64,000 nt of DNA. It comes from Dactylosporangium sucinum (lineage in GTDB: Bacteria; Actinomycetota; Actinomycetes; Mycobacteriales; Micromonosporaceae). The stretch lies in contig NZ_BMPI01000031.1 of the NCBI RefSeq assembly GCF_014647515.1, positions 55,917 to 119,916 of the forward strand. Direction: 5' to 3'. This document shows positions 55,653-63,999 of this stretch, piece by piece (positions within the stretch are counted from its first letter, which is position 1; every line of letters starts with the position of its first letter). The notes beneath the pieces are model-generated. The model had not been told where the DNA came from. It saw only the letters and a program-made list of their open reading frames with translations, and ran no database searches. The translations under genes were made by a program, and so were the position numbers.

Positions 55653-56068
55653 CAGTCGTCTCCGTCGCAGCCGCGATCGTCGCGCTGTTGGCGATGCTCT
55701 GGCGCGCGCGCAGCAGCCTGCTCCTGGTTACGATCAACGGTGACAGCATGGCCCCGGATCTCAACCGAGGCGACGTCGTGCTGGTCCACCGCCGCCGCCG
55801 ATACCGGTCGGGCAACATCGCGCTCCTGCGGCTCGAGCCAGGCAGCATGCCGATGGTCAAGCGGATAGTCGCGGTTGCCGGTGATCCCGTGCCGGACGCC
55901 ATACGGCACGCGATCCCGGGCATGGTCGTGCCAACCGGTGCGGTGGTCGTGCTAGGCACCCGACCGGACAGCATTGACTCGCGTCGGCTCGGTCCGGTAC
56001 CCGTCGAGCGGGTCGTCGGGGTCGTGGTAGGCAGGGTTCGGCGTCAGGCGCCCGAGGTGACCCGGTAG
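55649..56068 (+). CDS. Minimal S26 signal peptidase-like protease
   Basis: 139 residues: one N-terminal membrane helix (4-18), then GDSMAPDLNRGD (31-42) with the nucleophile Ser33, general-base Lys71 in MVKRIVAVAGD, and SIDSR (108-112), the box E of type I signal peptidases. All catalytic parts are present in a protein much shorter than LepB. Likely cleaves the precursor after AGA. The start overlaps the exporter stop. The 3' end overlaps the relA 3' end by 25 bases on the other strand, with no terminator between. Confidence 0.85.
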   Translation: MTVVSVAAAIVALLAMLWRARSSLLLVTINGDSMAPDLNRGDVVLVHRRRRYRSGNIALLRLEPGSMPMVKRIVAVAGDPVPDAIRHAIPGMVVPTGAVVVLGTRPDSIDSRRLGPVPVERVVGVVVGRVRRQAPEVTR

Positions 56069-58563
56069 GCGTCGTAGACGCCGTCGATGCGGCGCACGGC
56101 GGCCAGCAGGTGGTTGAGGTGCTTCGGGTCGGCCATCTCGAAGCTGAAGCGGCTGATCGCCACCCGGTCGCGCGTGGTCGTCACCGTCGCGGAGAGGATG
56201 TTGACCTTCTCGTCGGACAGGACGCGGGTCACGTCGGCCAGGAGCTTGTGGCGGTCGAGGGCCTCGACCTGGATGGCGACCAGGAAGGTCGACGCGCTAG
56301 TCGGCTTCCAGCTCACCTCCAGCACGCGCTCCGGCTGCTCCTTGAGGTCGGCCGCGTTGGCGCAGTCGTCGCGGTGGACGCTGACGCCGCCGGAGCGGGT
56401 CACGAAGCCGAAGACGGCGTCGCCGGGGACCGGCGTGCAGCAGCGGGCCAGCTTGATCCAGACGTCGTCGACGCCGAGCACCTCGACGCCCGGGTCGGAG
56501 GCGCCGGTGCGGGTGCGGGCCGGGCGGGTCGGAATGGCGGTCTCGGCGATGTCCTCGACCGCGCCCTCCTCGCCGCCGTAGCCGGCGACCAGGCGCTGGA
56601 CGACCGACTGGGCGGAGGCCTGGCCGTCGCCGACGGCCGCGTAGAGCGCCGCCACGTCGGCCAGGTGCAGCTCGCGGGCGATCGTCATGAGCGACTCGGA
56701 GGTCAGCAGGCGCTGCAGGGGCAGGCCCTGCTTGCGCATCGCCTTGACGATCGCCTCCTTGCCGGCCTCGATCGCCTCCTCGCGGCGCTCCTTGTTGAAA
56801 TACTGCCGGATCTTCGTGCGCGCCCGGGGGCTCTTGACGAAGCCCAGCCAGTCCTGGGTGGGGCCGGCGGTCTCGGACTTCGACGTGAAGATCTCGATCA
56901 CGTCGCCGTTGGACAGCGTGCTCTCCAGCGGCACGAGCTTGCCGTTGACCCGCGCGCCGATGCACTTGTGGCCGACCTCGGTGTGCACCGCATAGGCGAA
57001 GTCGACCGGGGTGGAGGCGGTGGGCAGCGCGATCACGTCGCCCTTCGGCGTGAAGACGTAGACCTCCTGGCTGGACAGGTCGAAGCGCAGCGCGTCGAGG
57101 AACTCGCTCGGGTCGCTCGCCTCGCGCTGCCAGTCGAGCAGCTGCCGCAGCCAGGTCATCTCGTCGATGTGTGCCGGCGGACCGGCAATCGTCGCGTTCT
57201 TGGTCTCCTTGTAGCGCCAGTGGGCGGCGATGCCGTACTCCGCGGTGCGGTGCATCGCGTAGGTGCGGATCTGCAGCTCGACCGGCTTGCCGGTGGGGCC
57301 GATGACCGTCGTGTGCAGCGACTGGTACATGTTGAACTTCGGCATGGCGATGTAGTCCTTGAACCGGCCCGGCACAGGCTGCCAGTTCGCGTGGATCACG
57401 CCGAGCGCCGCGTAGCAGTCGCGGACGGTGTCGACCAGGATGCGCACGCCGACCAGGTCGTAGATGTCGCCGAAGTCGCGGCCGCGGACGATCATCTTCT
57501 GGTAGACGGAGTAGAGGTGCTTCGGGCGGCCGGTCACCTCGGACTTGATCTTCGCCGCGCGCAGGTCGGTGGCGACCTTCTGGGTCACCGTGCGCAGCAG
57601 CGAGTCGCGCTGCGGGGTGTGCTCGGCGATGAGCCGGCTGATCTCGTCGAAGCGCTTGGGGAACAGCGTGCGGAACGCCAGGTCCTCCAGCTCCCACTTG
57701 ATCGTGTTCATGCCGAGGCGGTGGGCGAGCGGGGCCAGGATCTCCAGCGTCTCCTTGGCCTTCTGCTCCTGCTTGGGGCGGGGCAGGAAGGTCAGGGTGC
57801 GCATGTTGTGCAGCCGGTCGGCCAGCTTGATGACCAGCACCCGCGGGTCCTTGGCCATGGCCACGACCATCTTGCGGATCGTCTCCGCCTTCGCCGCGTC
57901 GCCGAGCTTGACCTTGTCGAGCTTGGTCACCCCGTCGACGAGCAGCGTGACCTCGCCGCCGAAGTCGACCTGCATCCGCTCGATCGTGTACTCGGTGTCC
58001 TCGATCGTGTCGTGCAGCAGCGCGGCCACCAGCGTGGTGGTGTCCATGCCCAGGTCGGCCAGGATGGTGGCGACGGCGAGCGGGTGCGTGATGTAGGGAT
58101 CGCCGGACTTGCGGAACTGGCCCTTGTGGAAGTGCTCGGCCATGTCGTAGGCCCGCTGGAGCAGGCGCACGTCGGCCTTCGGGTGGCTCGCCTTGTGCTG
58201 CGCGATCAGCGGCTCCAGGACCTCGCTGACCTGCGGGCTCTGCCAGGGCGCGTTGAACCGGGCCAGCCGGGCGCGGACCCGGCGGCCGGTCGGCGCGGCG
58301 CCGACCAGGCCGAGGGCGGCGCCGGTCACGGTGCTGGCCTCGGTCAGGTCCTCGGTGTCCTCCCCCGGCGCGTCGCCGGCGGGGCGGCGGTCGCTCGCCC
58401 GCCGCTGCGGCGTCTCGGACTGCACGGGCGCCACGGGGAACTGCAGCACCACACCACCGGCCTCGGCCGTCTCCGGCTCGGGGGTCGTGGGCGTGTCCTG
58501 CCGCGGTTCATCCTGCACGTGGTCGACCGTACCCTCAATGGGGGGTGCGATGTCGCCGGTCAC
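56044..58563 (-). CDS. relA: Bifunctional (p)ppGpp synthetase/hydrolase Rel
   Basis: 839 residues. Hydrolase domain with HKGQF, THPLAVA (His160) and LLHDTIEDT (HDxxED, 184-189) intact. Synthetase domain with GRPKHLYSVYQKM (345-357) and RFKD (400-403), the RxKD form of bifunctional enzymes. TGS domain (about 503-562) and C-terminal ACT domain (about 765-839). A variable Pro/Glu-rich N terminus of ~110 residues precedes it; GTG 58563 start is possible but later starts are not excluded. Convergent overlap with the S26 gene. Confidence 0.96.
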   Translation of the reverse strand: MTGDIAPPIEGTVDHVQDEPRQDTPTTPEPETAEAGGVVLQFPVAPVQSETPQRRASDRRPAGDAPGEDTEDLTEASTVTGAALGLVGAAPTGRRVRARLARFNAPWQSPQVSEVLEPLIAQHKASHPKADVRLLQRAYDMAEHFHKGQFRKSGDPYITHPLAVATILADLGMDTTTLVAALLHDTIEDTEYTIERMQVDFGGEVTLLVDGVTKLDKVKLGDAAKAETIRKMVVAMAKDPRVLVIKLADRLHNMRTLTFLPRPKQEQKAKETLEILAPLAHRLGMNTIKWELEDLAFRTLFPKRFDEISRLIAEHTPQRDSLLRTVTQKVATDLRAAKIKSEVTGRPKHLYSVYQKMIVRGRDFGDIYDLVGVRILVDTVRDCYAALGVIHANWQPVPGRFKDYIAMPKFNMYQSLHTTVIGPTGKPVELQIRTYAMHRTAEYGIAAHWRYKETKNATIAGPPAHIDEMTWLRQLLDWQREASDPSEFLDALRFDLSSQEVYVFTPKGDVIALPTASTPVDFAYAVHTEVGHKCIGARVNGKLVPLESTLSNGDVIEIFTSKSETAGPTQDWLGFVKSPRARTKIRQYFNKERREEAIEAGKEAIVKAMRKQGLPLQRLLTSESLMTIARELHLADVAALYAAVGDGQASAQSVVQRLVAGYGGEEGAVEDIAETAIPTRPARTRTGASDPGVEVLGVDDVWIKLARCCTPVPGDAVFGFVTRSGGVSVHRDDCANAADLKEQPERVLEVSWKPTSASTFLVAIQVEALDRHKLLADVTRVLSDEKVNILSATVTTTRDRVAISRFSFEMADPKHLNHLLAAVRRIDGVYDAYRVTSGA

Positions 58564-58644
58564 CGGCCGCTCCTCATCGCCGACAACGTAGGAACGCCAA
58601 GCTTACCTGCCCCGGCTGACATTTCCCCGCAGCAAAAGGACCGC

Positions 58645-59169
58645 TCAGACGGTCAAGAGGGCATGAACCGGACGTCCTTCCAGGCGCTCCCGGCCCGCGA
58701 GGAACGAGAGCTCCAGCACCACGCTGAAGCCGCTCACCCGGCCGCCCGCCTGCTCGACGAGGTTGAGGGTGGCGGCCGCCGTGCCGCCGGTCGCCAGCAC
58801 GTCGTCGACGACCAGCACGCGCTCGCCGGCGAGGAACGCGTCGGCGTGCACCTCCAGGGTCGCCTCGCCGTACTCCAGGGCGTACGTCGCCGACACCGTC
58901 TGCCGGGGCAGCTTGCCGGCCTTGCGGACGGGCACGATGCCCTTGCCGGTCGCGTAGGCCACCGCGGCGGCGATCACGAACCCGCGCGCCTCCATCCCGG
59001 CGACCACGTCGAACGTGTCGGCGCCCTGCTCGGCGATGATCGCGTCGACCGCCGCCGCGAACGCGGGCCCGTCGGCGAACAGCGGCATCAGGTCCTTGAA
59101 CAGGATGCCCGGCTTCGGAAAGTCGGGCACGTCGAGGACCTTGCTCGCGACCAGCTCGGAGATCTCCAC
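58645..59169 (-). CDS. apt: Adenine phosphoribosyltransferase
   Basis: Purine salvage: adenine plus PRPP to AMP. 174 residues; PRPP loop VLVVDDVLATGGTAAAT and DVVAGMEARGFVI are typical. I prefer the GTG at 59169 because GAGGAG lies five bases upstream; with the in-frame GTG at 59175 the Shine-Dalgarno would overlap the start. Co-located with relA and secF as in mycobacteria. Confidence 0.94.
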   Translation of the reverse strand: MEISELVASKVLDVPDFPKPGILFKDLMPLFADGPAFAAAVDAIIAEQGADTFDVVAGMEARGFVIAAAVAYATGKGIVPVRKAGKLPRQTVSATYALEYGEATLEVHADAFLAGERVLVVDDVLATGGTAAATLNLVEQAGGRVSGFSVVLELSFLAGRERLEGRPVHALLTV

Positions 59170-59236
59170 CCGCACTCCTCACGCAAGACGGCACGGGCGC
59201 CGCGACCGCGACGCCCGTGCAAGTGAACCAACATCC

Positions 59237-60406
59237 TCAGCGACGGCCGCTGCCGCCACTCGGCCGTCCGCCGGCCCGCGGGCGCTTGCCGGCGCCGGGA
59301 CGGGCCGCGGGCCGGGCGCCCGGGCGGGGCGCCGCTCCGGCGAGCTCCGGGTTCACCGTGCGCTCGGCCTTGGCGCCGCCGCTGCCGATCGGCACGCCGT
59401 CGCTGTCGAGGGCGACCGCCGCGGCGCGCGCCTGCTCCTTGGCCGCCGCCGTCCGCCGGGTCGCGATCCGCTGGGCGTGGGCCTGCAGCCGCGGCTCGCG
59501 GGACTTGAGCTCGGCGAGGACCGGCGTGGCGAAGAAGATCGACGAGTACACCGCGACGCCCATACCGATGAACAGCACGAGACCGAGGTCCTTGAGCGTG
59601 CCGGCGCCGAGCAGGCCGGCGCCGATGAACAGCAGGCCGCCGACGGGCAGCAGGGCGACGAGGCCGGTGTTGATCGACCGCATCAGCGTCTGGTTGACCG
59701 CGAGGTTGGCCGCCTCGGCGTACGTCGTGTTGTTGGAGCCGGTGATGCCCTTGGTGTTCTCCTGGACCTTGTCGAACACCACCACCACGTCGTACAGCGC
59801 GAAGCCGAGGATCGTCAGGAAGCCGATGACCGTCGACGGGGTGACCTCGAAGCCGACCAGCGAGTAGACGCCGCCGGTGAGCACCAGGTCGAGCAGCAGC
59901 GACGCGATCGCCGCCACGGCCATCCGCCACTCGAAGCGGAACACCAGGTACGCCAGGACGGCCGCCAGGAAGATGACCAGGCTCAGCGCGGCCTTGTTGG
60001 TGACCTGGCCGCCCCACGAGGTGCTGACGGCGCTGTCGCTGATCTGGGTCGGGTTGATCCCGAACTTCTGGGCGACCTCGTCCTTGATCGCCGTCTGGCG
60101 CGCAACGTCGTTGATCTGCTCGGTCTTGATGATGTACTGGCTGTCGCCGACCGTCTGCCCGGTCTTGACCTCCACGCCCGCGTCGCCGAAGGCGTTCTCG
60201 ACCTGTTCGAGGGTGCCGACGCTCACCGGGACGTTGAACTGGTTGCCGCCCTCGAACTCGATGCCGAGCGTGAAGCCCCGCACGAACATGCTCCCGACCG
60301 CGATGAGGACCGCGATCCCGGCGATCATGAACCAGAGCCTCCGGCGGCCGACGACGTTGACGCCGGCCTCACCCCGGTAGAGCCGTGCTGCGATGCCGCC
60401 GCTCAT
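59237..60406 (-). CDS. secF: Protein translocase subunit SecF
   Basis: 389 residues with six predicted membrane helices and a large outside loop after the first (about 50-150). It works with SecD to pull proteins across the membrane using proton flow. Conserved GFLTILGFALYDVVVVFDK and RSINTGLVALLPVGGL. The C-terminal ~80 residues are Arg/Pro/Gly-rich and not conserved. AAGGAGG precedes ATG 60406; secD ends two bases before. Confidence 0.95.
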   Translation of the reverse strand: MSGGIAARLYRGEAGVNVVGRRRLWFMIAGIAVLIAVGSMFVRGFTLGIEFEGGNQFNVPVSVGTLEQVENAFGDAGVEVKTGQTVGDSQYIIKTEQINDVARQTAIKDEVAQKFGINPTQISDSAVSTSWGGQVTNKAALSLVIFLAAVLAYLVFRFEWRMAVAAIASLLLDLVLTGGVYSLVGFEVTPSTVIGFLTILGFALYDVVVVFDKVQENTKGITGSNNTTYAEAANLAVNQTLMRSINTGLVALLPVGGLLFIGAGLLGAGTLKDLGLVLFIGMGVAVYSSIFFATPVLAELKSREPRLQAHAQRIATRRTAAAKEQARAAAVALDSDGVPIGSGGAKAERTVNPELAGAAPRPGARPAARPGAGKRPRAGGRPSGGSGRR

Positions 60407-60408
60407 CG

Positions 60409-62247
60409 TCAGGCCTCCTTCGGGCGGTTGCGACGGGTGGTCGGAGCGGCGTCCGTCGTGGACCGCTGCTCCAGCACGCGGCCGAGGCCGCTGACCCGCG
60501 GTGACAAGAATGCCTTACTGCGCGCGAACAGCGTCATGATCGGATGGCGGAAGAGGAACACGACCACGAGGTCGAGGATCGTCGCCACGCCCAGGGCGAA
60601 GGCGAAGCCCTTCACCGAGCCGATCGACACGAAGTACAGGATCGCGGCGGCGAGCAGTGTGATCGTGTTCGCCGAGATGATCGTGCGGCGGGCCCGCACC
60701 CAGGCGCGCGGCACCGCGCTGCGGGGGCTGCGGCCCTCGCGGATCTCGTCCTTGAGCCGTTCGAAGTAGATGACGAACGAGTCGGCGGCGACACCCAGCG
60801 AGACGATGAAGCCCGCGAAGCCGGCCAGGGTGAGCGTGAAGCCGATCTGCCGGCCCAGGATCACCAGCGCCATGTAGACGAGCGCGCCGGAGAGCAGGAG
60901 GCTGATCATGATCACGCCGCCGAGCAGCCGGTAGTAGAAGAACGAGTAGAGCACGACCAGCAGCAGGCCGATGCCGGCGGCGAGGACGCCCGCCTCGAGG
61001 TGCGAGCTGCCCAGGGTGGCCGAGATGCTCTGCGCGTCCTGCGACTGGAACGACAGCGGCAGCGCGCCGTACTGCAGCTGGCTGGCCAGCAGCTGGGCCT
61101 CGGACTTGGTGAACGTGCCGCTGATCTCGGCGTCACCGGGGATCACGCTCTGGATCGTCGGGGCCGACACGACCTCGTTGTCCAGCACCACGGCGACCTG
61201 CGACGGGCTGGTGCCGCCGTTGTAGGCCTCCTTGGTGAGGTTGGTCCAGCGGTCCTGGCCGTTGCTGTTGAAGGACAGGTTGACCGTCCACTTGCTGTTC
61301 TGCGGGTTGATCCCGGAGTCGGCCTTGGAGACGTCGGTGCCCAGGACCTTGGCCACGTCGAGCTGGTACTTCACGTCGGGACCGCAGGCGACGACCTGGT
61401 CCTCGGCGGTGCGGATCGAGCCGACCGGCCGGTGGTTGAGCTTGTCGCAGTTCACGTAGGGGATGTTGAACTGCATGCTCGCCGGCAGGACGGCGACCTC
61501 TTCCGGCGTCAGGCTCTCGAACGGCTTGTACTGCTGGGCCTTCGCCGGGTCCTGGCTGAAGTCGATCGGGGTCTGCTCGGCCATGGCGGCGGCCCACAGC
61601 GCCTCGCCCAGCTTCTTCTGGACCTCGGCGCGGCGCTCGGCGACGCCCGGCAGCAGGGAGGCCGACGGCGACGCGCTGGCGGCCGGGGAGGCCGGCGCGG
61701 AGTCCGAGGCGCTCGGCGAGGCCGGCGCGCTGGCCGAGGCCGAGCCCGAAGCCGGGGCCGAACCCGACCCCGACGGCGCGGGGGAACCCGAGGCCGGCGC
61801 GGAGCCCGAGGGAGAGGCGGACGGCGACGCGGAGGTCGAGCCGGCGCCGGTGTCGGCGGTCTGGTTCAGCACCTTGCGGAAGCGCAGCTCCGCGGTCTGA
61901 CCGACCTGCTTCAACCGGTCGTCACTCTTGCCCGGCAGGGAGACGACGATGTTGTTGTCGCCCTCGATGACGACCTCCGCCTCGGCGACACCCAGGCCGT
62001 TGACCCGGTTGTCGATGATCTGGCGAGCGGTCTCCATCTGGTTGCGCGAGGGCGCCTGCCCGTTGTCGGTCTTCGCCTGCAGCGTGACGGTCGTCCCGCC
62101 GATCAGGTCAAGACCGAGCTTCGGCTCCAGCCGGTCCCGCCACCCACCGCTGCCACCGAACCACGTCAAGAGGCCGAAGGCGATGAAGATGACGGCGAGG
62201 ACGGCGAGTGAGCGGCTCGGGCGCATCGGTGCCTGAGGTTGTGCCAC
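60409..62247 (-). CDS. secD: Protein translocase subunit SecD with Ser/Ala/Pro-rich insert
   Basis: 612 residues, six helices. N-terminal helix (12-30), then the large outside P1 region, and GLLLVVLYSFFYYRLLGG to LGVAADSFVIYFERLKDEIR in the membrane core. An insert of about 63 residues made almost only of Ser, Ala and Pro (136-198, DNA 61654-61842) interrupts P1; it looks like a flexible linker. The start is GTG. Upstream yajC completes the SecDF-YajC set. Confidence 0.95.
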   Translation of the reverse strand: MAQPQAPMRPSRSLAVLAVIFIAFGLLTWFGGSGGWRDRLEPKLGLDLIGGTTVTLQAKTDNGQAPSRNQMETARQIIDNRVNGLGVAEAEVVIEGDNNIVVSLPGKSDDRLKQVGQTAELRFRKVLNQTADTGAGSTSASPSASPSGSAPASGSPAPSGSGSAPASGSASASAPASPSASDSAPASPAASASPSASLLPGVAERRAEVQKKLGEALWAAAMAEQTPIDFSQDPAKAQQYKPFESLTPEEVAVLPASMQFNIPYVNCDKLNHRPVGSIRTAEDQVVACGPDVKYQLDVAKVLGTDVSKADSGINPQNSKWTVNLSFNSNGQDRWTNLTKEAYNGGTSPSQVAVVLDNEVVSAPTIQSVIPGDAEISGTFTKSEAQLLASQLQYGALPLSFQSQDAQSISATLGSSHLEAGVLAAGIGLLLVVLYSFFYYRLLGGVIMISLLLSGALVYMALVILGRQIGFTLTLAGFAGFIVSLGVAADSFVIYFERLKDEIREGRSPRSAVPRAWVRARRTIISANTITLLAAAILYFVSIGSVKGFAFALGVATILDLVVVFLFRHPIMTLFARSKAFLSPRVSGLGRVLEQRSTTDAAPTTRRNRPKEA

Positions 62248-62326
62248 GGCTCTCGGGTCTCCCTGCGGTAACGCCGGCGGGGTTCGCGCGGCGTGAATGT
62301 TTCACGTATGTGCGGCTGCGAACGGG

Positions 62327-62686
62327 TCAGTCGGCGTCGCGGGCGGGGTCGGCCGGTGCCTCATCGTCGTCGGCGGCCTCGTCGTCGCCGGCATCAGCCT
62401 TCTTGGTCACCTTTCCGATGGCCGCCCGGGCGTACTTGGCGGTGACGCCCGGCGCGATCTCCAGCAGCACGGTGTCGTCCTCGATCCCCCGCACCGTGCC
62501 GTAGAGGCCGCCGACGGTGACCACCTCGTCCCCGATCCCCATCGCCGACTGCATGCTCTCGACCTCACGGCGGCGCTTCTGCTGCGGGCGGATCATCAGG
62601 AAGTAGATGAGCACGAAGAAGCCGGCGAAGAGGATGATCGTGAAGAAGCCGCTGCTGCCGCCTGAAGCCTGCTCGGCGTGATACAC
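62327..62686 (-). CDS. yajC: SecDF-associated protein YajC
   Basis: 119 residues: short outside N terminus, one helix FFTIILFAGFFVLIYFLMI (14-32), MIRPQQKRRRE (the family signature) and an acidic C-terminal tail of Asp/Ala repeats. The GTG at 62686 has GGAAGG upstream. Operon order yajC-secD-secF. Confidence 0.94.
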   Translation of the reverse strand: MYHAEQASGGSSGFFTIILFAGFFVLIYFLMIRPQQKRRREVESMQSAMGIGDEVVTVGGLYGTVRGIEDDTVLLEIAPGVTAKYARAAIGKVTKKADAGDDEAADDDEAPADPARDAD

Positions 62687-62806
62687 GTTGAAAGCCTTCC
62701 GGTTGAGGTCATGAGGTCCGCGCAGCGGATCGCGGCGAGTCTAGTCGGTGTGTCGGACGCCACGCAGACCGGCATCCGTCACGGTCCGATCACGACAGGC
62801 TGGGAG

Positions 62807-63871
62807 CTACGGCTCCAAGCTGAACAGATCGGGCATCTGCGGCGAGCCACCCGCGGAATGTCCGCCCCCGACGGTACCAGCGGGAACTGGGAGGCCTAGA
62901 TGGCGCCACGCACCTGCCGTGGCGACCCGACCACGGGGCGTGCGGGCCAGCAGGCCGGTCCGCAGCAGGAACGGCTCGCAGACCTCCTCGACCGTGTCGG
63001 GCTGCTCCCCCACCGCGACGGCGAGCGTGGAGAGACCGACCGGCCCGCCCCCGGCCCTGATCAGGGCCGTGAGCACCGCCCGGTCGAGCTTGTCGAGGCC
63101 CAGCTCGTCGACGTCGTACACCGCCAGGGCGGCCCGCGCCGCGGCCAGGTCGACCACGCCGGTGCCGCGCACCTCGGCGTAGTCGCGGACCCGGCGCAGC
63201 AGCCGGTTGGCGATCCGCGGGGTGCCGCGCGAGCGCCGGCCGATCTCCACGGATCCCTCCTCCGTGATCGGGACGTCGAGGATCCGGGCCGAGCGGACGA
63301 TGACCAGCTCCAGCTCCTCGGGATCGTAGAAGTCGAGCTGGCCGACGAAGCCGAACCGGTCGCGCATCGGCCCGGTGAGCAGGCCGCTGCGGGTGGTCGC
63401 GCCGACCAGCGTGAACGGCTCCACGTCGAGCGGGATCGCGGTGGCGCCGGGGCCCTTGCCCACGACGACGTCCACGCGGAAGTCCTCCATCGCGCTGTAC
63501 AGCAACTCCTCCGCCGGCCGGGCCATGCGGTGGATCTCGTCGATGAACAGCACGTCGCCGTGCGACAGGCTGGTGAGCACGGCGGCCAGGTCGCCGGCCC
63601 GCTCGATCGCCGGCCCGCTGGTCAGCCGCAGCCCGGCGCCCAGCTCGGCGGCGACGATCATGGCCAGGGTGGTCTTGCCGAGCCCGGGCGAGCCCGACAG
63701 CAGGATGTGGTCGGGCGGGCTGCCGCGGCGCAGCGCGCTCTGCAGCAGCAGGTCGAGCTGCTCGCGGACCCGGTGCTGGCCGACGAACTCGGCGAGCCGC
63801 CGCGGCCGGACACTCTGCTCGGCGGCGGAGTCCTCGTCCGAAGCGAACGAGCTCAGCACCGGATCCGTCAC
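62807..63871 (-). CDS. ruvB: Holliday junction branch-migration ATPase RuvB
   Basis: 354 residues, normal length. Walker A GSPGLGKTTLAM, Walker B VLFIDEIHRM, sensor GATTRSG and the C-terminal winged helix. RuvB hexamers drive branch migration with RuvA. The GTG at 63871 overlaps the ruvA stop (GTGA). Confidence 0.97.
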   Translation of the reverse strand: MTDPVLSSFASDEDSAAEQSVRPRRLAEFVGQHRVREQLDLLLQSALRRGSPPDHILLSGSPGLGKTTLAMIVAAELGAGLRLTSGPAIERAGDLAAVLTSLSHGDVLFIDEIHRMARPAEELLYSAMEDFRVDVVVGKGPGATAIPLDVEPFTLVGATTRSGLLTGPMRDRFGFVGQLDFYDPEELELVIVRSARILDVPITEEGSVEIGRRSRGTPRIANRLLRRVRDYAEVRGTGVVDLAAARAALAVYDVDELGLDKLDRAVLTALIRAGGGPVGLSTLAVAVGEQPDTVEEVCEPFLLRTGLLARTPRGRVATAGAWRHLGLPVPAGTVGGGHSAGGSPQMPDLFSLEP

Positions 63872-63999
63872 GACGCCTCCGCTTCGCTACGCCGCCGCGA
63901 CCCGAGCTGCGCCTCCTGGTGAGCGGCCCCTCCGCTGCGCTCCGGACCGCTCACGCCGCCTCCGCTGCGCTCCGGCAGCGCTCGCCCGCGCAGCACCCC
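63868..63999 (-). CDS. ruvA: 3' end of RuvA (truncated by window edge), with repeat-derived tail
   Basis: The last 43 codons of the gene upstream of ruvB, ending TGA 63868-63870. Position and overlap with ruvB identify it as ruvA; the sequence itself is not conserved enough to prove it. Its tail reads LPERSGGG...GPERSGG, because two copies of the cctccgctgcgctccgg element lie inside the coding sequence. The conserved RuvA domains are outside the window. Confidence 0.65.
   Translation of the reverse strand, partial: GVLRGRALPERSGGGVSGPERSGGAAHQEAQLGSRRRSEAEAS
63929..63975. repeat. Two copies of the short element cctccgctgcgctccgg
   Basis: Exact 17-base copies at 63929-63945 and 63959-63975. 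The first is enclosed by gtgagcgg and ccgctcac (63920-63954 region), an 8-bp perfect inverted pair. The same core at 32853 is also flanked by gtgac/gtcac. Both copies here are inside the ruvA 3' coding end. Confidence 0.7.
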
